Positions 36,252 through 38,189 of a stretch of DNA of 38,189 bases are shown here, piece after piece (the first letter of the stretch is position 1; each line of letters starts with the position of its first letter). A program made the position numbers and the translations under genes. The stretch covers positions 1 to 38,189 of the forward strand of contig JALORF010000007.1 of NCBI GenBank assembly GCA_025459195.1, written 5' to 3'. The stretch comes from Beijerinckiaceae bacterium. Its GTDB lineage: Bacteria; Pseudomonadota; Alphaproteobacteria; Rhizobiales; Beijerinckiaceae. The notes under the pieces were generated by a model. It made no database searches, was not told where the DNA came from, and was given only the letters and a program-made list of their open reading frames with translations.

Positions 36252-36271
36252 TTAGTTCCACAAGGAATTGA
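36252..36271. promoter_or_regulatory. Candidate MarR operator
   Basis: The inverted repeat TTAGTTCC-ACAA-GGAATTGA has a perfect TTCC-N4-GGAA core with partly symmetric flanks. It lies 42 nt upstream of the MarR start and overlaps the -35 of the divergent binding-protein gene. Confidence 0.5.
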
Positions 36272-36296
36272 CTGTCATGAAACTTGCGCCTTCAAT
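36268..36296 (+). promoter_or_regulatory. Possible promoter of the binding-protein gene
   Basis: TTGACT (36268-36273) and TTCAAT (36291-36296) are separated by 17 nt, giving a start point about 50 nt before the ATG at 36352. The -35 overlaps the candidate MarR operator. The -10 is weak. Confidence 0.45.
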
Positions 36297-36351
36297 GCGG
36301 CTTCGGGCCTGTGCCACGAGGGCTACGGGCTGCCTGGATCGGGAGGTTCCC

Positions 36352-37971
36352 ATGCGCTTGTCTCACCCTTCGTCACGACGCTCCCTCATGCTCGCGCTGG
36401 CCTGCGCCACTGCGCTGTCGGCACCACTTGGCCTGACCTTCGCGTCCACCGCCTCCGCCCAGACGCTGACCATCGGCGTGCGTGGCGGCCCTGATTCCAT
36501 CGATCCGCACTTCACCGCCAGTGGCACCCATGCCGAGGCGCTCAAGCATGTGTTCGACACGCTGACGTGGTCTGGCGACGGGCTCGAGATCGAGCCGCGC
36601 CTGGCCGAAAGCTGGAAGCCGATCAATGACACGACCTGGGAATTCAAGCTGCGCAAGGGCGTGAAGTTCCACGATGGCTCGGATTTCACCGCCGAGGACG
36701 TGAAGTTCTCGATCGAGCGGATCCCGACCGTCTCCGGCCCGAACCCGACCACGATCTATGTGCGGCGGGTCAAGGAGGTGAAGATCGTCGATCCGCACAC
36801 CGTGCATATCGTCACGGACGGGCCGGCGCCGATCCTGCCGAACGATTTCATCCGCCTGTTCATCGTCTCGTCCAAGGCGGCAGCCGGGCTGACCAAGGAA
36901 ACCGCCAACGAGGCCTTCAACACCGGCAAGGCCGCCATCGGCACCGGGCCATACAAGTATGTCTCATGGCAGCCCAAGGGCGATCTGGTGCTCGACCGGT
37001 TCGACGGATTCTGGGGGCCGAAAGAGCCCTGGGCACGGCATGTGCGCAAGGAAATCGCCAATGACGCGGCGCGCGTGGCCCAGCTCAAGGCCGGCCAGCT
37101 TGACCTGATCACCCGCGTTCCGGCCACCGACGTGGCTTCGCTCAAGCGCGATCCCAAGCTCAGTGTGCAGACCATCGACACGGTTTACGTCTTCAACGTC
37201 GAGCTCGACATGCGCGAGAAGGCGCTCAACACCACGGCCAAGGATGGCTCGGCGCTGCCGGCCAACCCGTTCCTCGATCTGCGCGTGCGCGAGGCCATCG
37301 ATCTGGCCATCGACCGCAAGGCACTCGCCGAAGTGGCGATGGAAGGCCTCGGCGTGCCCGTGAACCAGATGGTGACGCCGTCGATCTTCGGCTTCAACAA
37401 GGCGCTCCCCCCACGCCGGCATGACCCTGCCGCAGCGCGAAAGCTCCTGGCGGATGCCGGCTATCCGAACGGCTTCAGGACGCAGTTCTCGTTCACGCAG
37501 GACAGGCTTCCGGGTGACCGGCAGGTCGGCACTGGCATCGCCCAGATGCTGGCGGGGATCGGCATCGACGTGCAGGCCAATGCGCAGCCGGCGGCGGTGT
37601 TCTTCCCGGCCCGCACGCGCGGTGAGTTCTCGTTCTCGATGTCCGGCTGGGGCACGCTCACCGGGGAAGCGCATTATACGCTGTCCTCGCTGGCCCATTC
37701 CAATGATCGGGACAAGCGCATGGGGGCCTTCAACGTGCTGGGCTACAAGAACCCGGTGATGGACAAGCTGCTCCAGGATGCTGCGGTCGAGATGGATGAG
37801 GCCAAGCGCCGCAAGCTGCTGGAAGATGCCAACGCGCTCGTCGAAAAGGACCGCCAGCGCCTGCCGATCGTGGCGGTGGGCTCGGCCTGGGCGATGCAGA
37901 AGGACAAGGTGACGATCAAGGCCCGCGTCGACGAGGATACGCTGGCCATGAACATCAAGCCGGCCCGCTGA
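36352..37971 (+). CDS. ABC transporter substrate-binding protein, family 5 (DppA/OppA-like)
   Basis: This 539-residue periplasmic protein has a signal peptide with twin arginines (SSRRSLMLALA, cleavage near TASA-QT). The mature chain has the SBP_bac_5 pattern: GGPDSIDPHFTAS, a LAESWKPINDTTWEFKLRKG stretch, VKFHDGSDFTAEDVKFS, GTGPYKYVSW and LDLRVREAIDLAIDRKAL. The ATG at 36352 has GGGAGG 5 nt upstream; an earlier ATG at 36268 overlaps the promoter region and lacks a signal peptide. It is the expected ligand-binding partner of the Dpp-like transporter encoded divergently. The ligand may be a peptide, amide or opine-like compound. Confidence 0.94.
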   Translation: MRLSHPSSRRSLMLALACATALSAPLGLTFASTASAQTLTIGVRGGPDSIDPHFTASGTHAEALKHVFDTLTWSGDGLEIEPRLAESWKPINDTTWEFKLRKGVKFHDGSDFTAEDVKFSIERIPTVSGPNPTTIYVRRVKEVKIVDPHTVHIVTDGPAPILPNDFIRLFIVSSKAAAGLTKETANEAFNTGKAAIGTGPYKYVSWQPKGDLVLDRFDGFWGPKEPWARHVRKEIANDAARVAQLKAGQLDLITRVPATDVASLKRDPKLSVQTIDTVYVFNVELDMREKALNTTAKDGSALPANPFLDLRVREAIDLAIDRKALAEVAMEGLGVPVNQMVTPSIFGFNKALPPRRHDPAAARKLLADAGYPNGFRTQFSFTQDRLPGDRQVGTGIAQMLAGIGIDVQANAQPAAVFFPARTRGEFSFSMSGWGTLTGEAHYTLSSLAHSNDRDKRMGAFNVLGYKNPVMDKLLQDAAVEMDEAKRRKLLEDANALVEKDRQRLPIVAVGSAWAMQKDKVTIKARVDEDTLAMNIKPAR

Positions 37972-37974
37972 GCG

Positions 37975-38189
37975 ATGGGAACAGGGCCGGCTGGAACCGC
38001 GCTCGGACTTCACGGAGGCTGCGGAACACTGGACCGCAGCCTCATGTCCGAGGCCGAGTGGGCGGAGAGCCGGTCCCACATCGCCGAGGCGCTGAAGGCG
38101 GGCTGGGCCGTGCTCGCCGCTGGCGGGCCAGCGCTCGATGCCGTGCAGGCCACGGTTCTGGTGCTGGAGGACAGCCCGCATTTCAATGC
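37975..38189 (+). CDS. Isoaspartyl peptidase/L-asparaginase family protein (partial)
   Basis: The gene starts 3 nt after the binding-protein stop and is cut by the window end after 71 codons. Visible family features are LHGGCGTLDRSLMSEAEW near residue 12 and GGPALDAVQATVLVLEDSPH, followed by FN, which match the N-terminal part of Ntn-hydrolase isoaspartyl peptidases (IHGGAG, LDAV and LEDxPxFN motifs). These enzymes cleave beta-aspartyl dipeptides or asparagine after autocleavage; the catalytic threonine lies beyond the window. The start has no strong ribosome site and may depend on coupling. The context suggests it hydrolyses an imported beta-aspartyl or amide compound. Confidence 0.85.
   Translation, partial: MGTGPAGTALGLHGGCGTLDRSLMSEAEWAESRSHIAEALKAGWAVLAAGGPALDAVQATVLVLEDSPHFN

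Overview
The window is GC-rich bacterial chromosome. An SOS box of the form GAAC-N7-GAAC lies in front of an imuA-imuB-dnaE2 mutagenesis cassette. With the transporter and catabolic gene content, this points to an alphaproteobacterium, probably Hyphomicrobiales (Rhizobiales). The exact genus cannot be read from the sequence. No integrase, transposase, CRISPR array or rRNA was seen.

Region 1 (1-1565): a possible divergent gene start at the left edge, a UgpC/MalK-type ABC ATPase, and tRNA-Arg(ACG).

Region 2 (1779-14715): an accessory block of mostly secreted, cysteine-bearing proteins in two minus-strand operons (8838 to 1779 and 13898 to 9746), separated by one plus-strand membrane protein gene. 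It holds four divergent DUF1176 proteins, two LprI/DUF1311 (lysozyme-inhibitor-like) proteins and a duplicated small secreted family with an RGxWAG motif. It also holds a leucine-rich-repeat protein, a DUF1444-like protein, a four-helix membrane protein and a small four-cysteine protein. The most unusual member is a release-factor-2 relative with no GGQ domain and no SPF codon-recognition motif. Many junctions are ATGA overlaps, so these genes are probably co-translated. I infer an envelope-protection, inhibitor or immunity island; its function is unproven.

Region 3 (14716-20914): an inverted repeat of the TTGCGAGCG...GCAATCC type, then the SOS-controlled translesion cassette imuA-imuB-dnaE2 on the minus strand.

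Region 4 (20988-30100): a LacI-type regulator faces a plus-strand operon. The operon encodes two SsuC/TauC-type permeases, their ATPase, a DegT-family PLP enzyme, the binding protein, and three dehydrogenases: a HisD relative of the HpsN (sulfopropanediol/sulfolactate dehydrogenase) type, an SDR and a zinc-type MDR. The three dehydrogenases resemble the HpsN/HpsO/HpsP set for 2,3-dihydroxypropane-1-sulfonate. The best inference is uptake and oxidation of a C3 sulfonate, under two LacI-type operators.

Region 5 (30103-38189): a minus-strand operon (MarR regulator, creatininase-family amidohydrolase, DppB-, DppC-, DppD- and DppF-like peptide/nickel-family transporter, CE4/PuuE-like deacetylase). 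Divergent from it are the cognate family-5 binding protein and the start of an isoaspartyl-peptidase/asparaginase gene cut by the window edge. This looks like import and hydrolysis of an amide or peptide-like compound controlled by MarR, with a candidate operator overlapping the binding-protein promoter.
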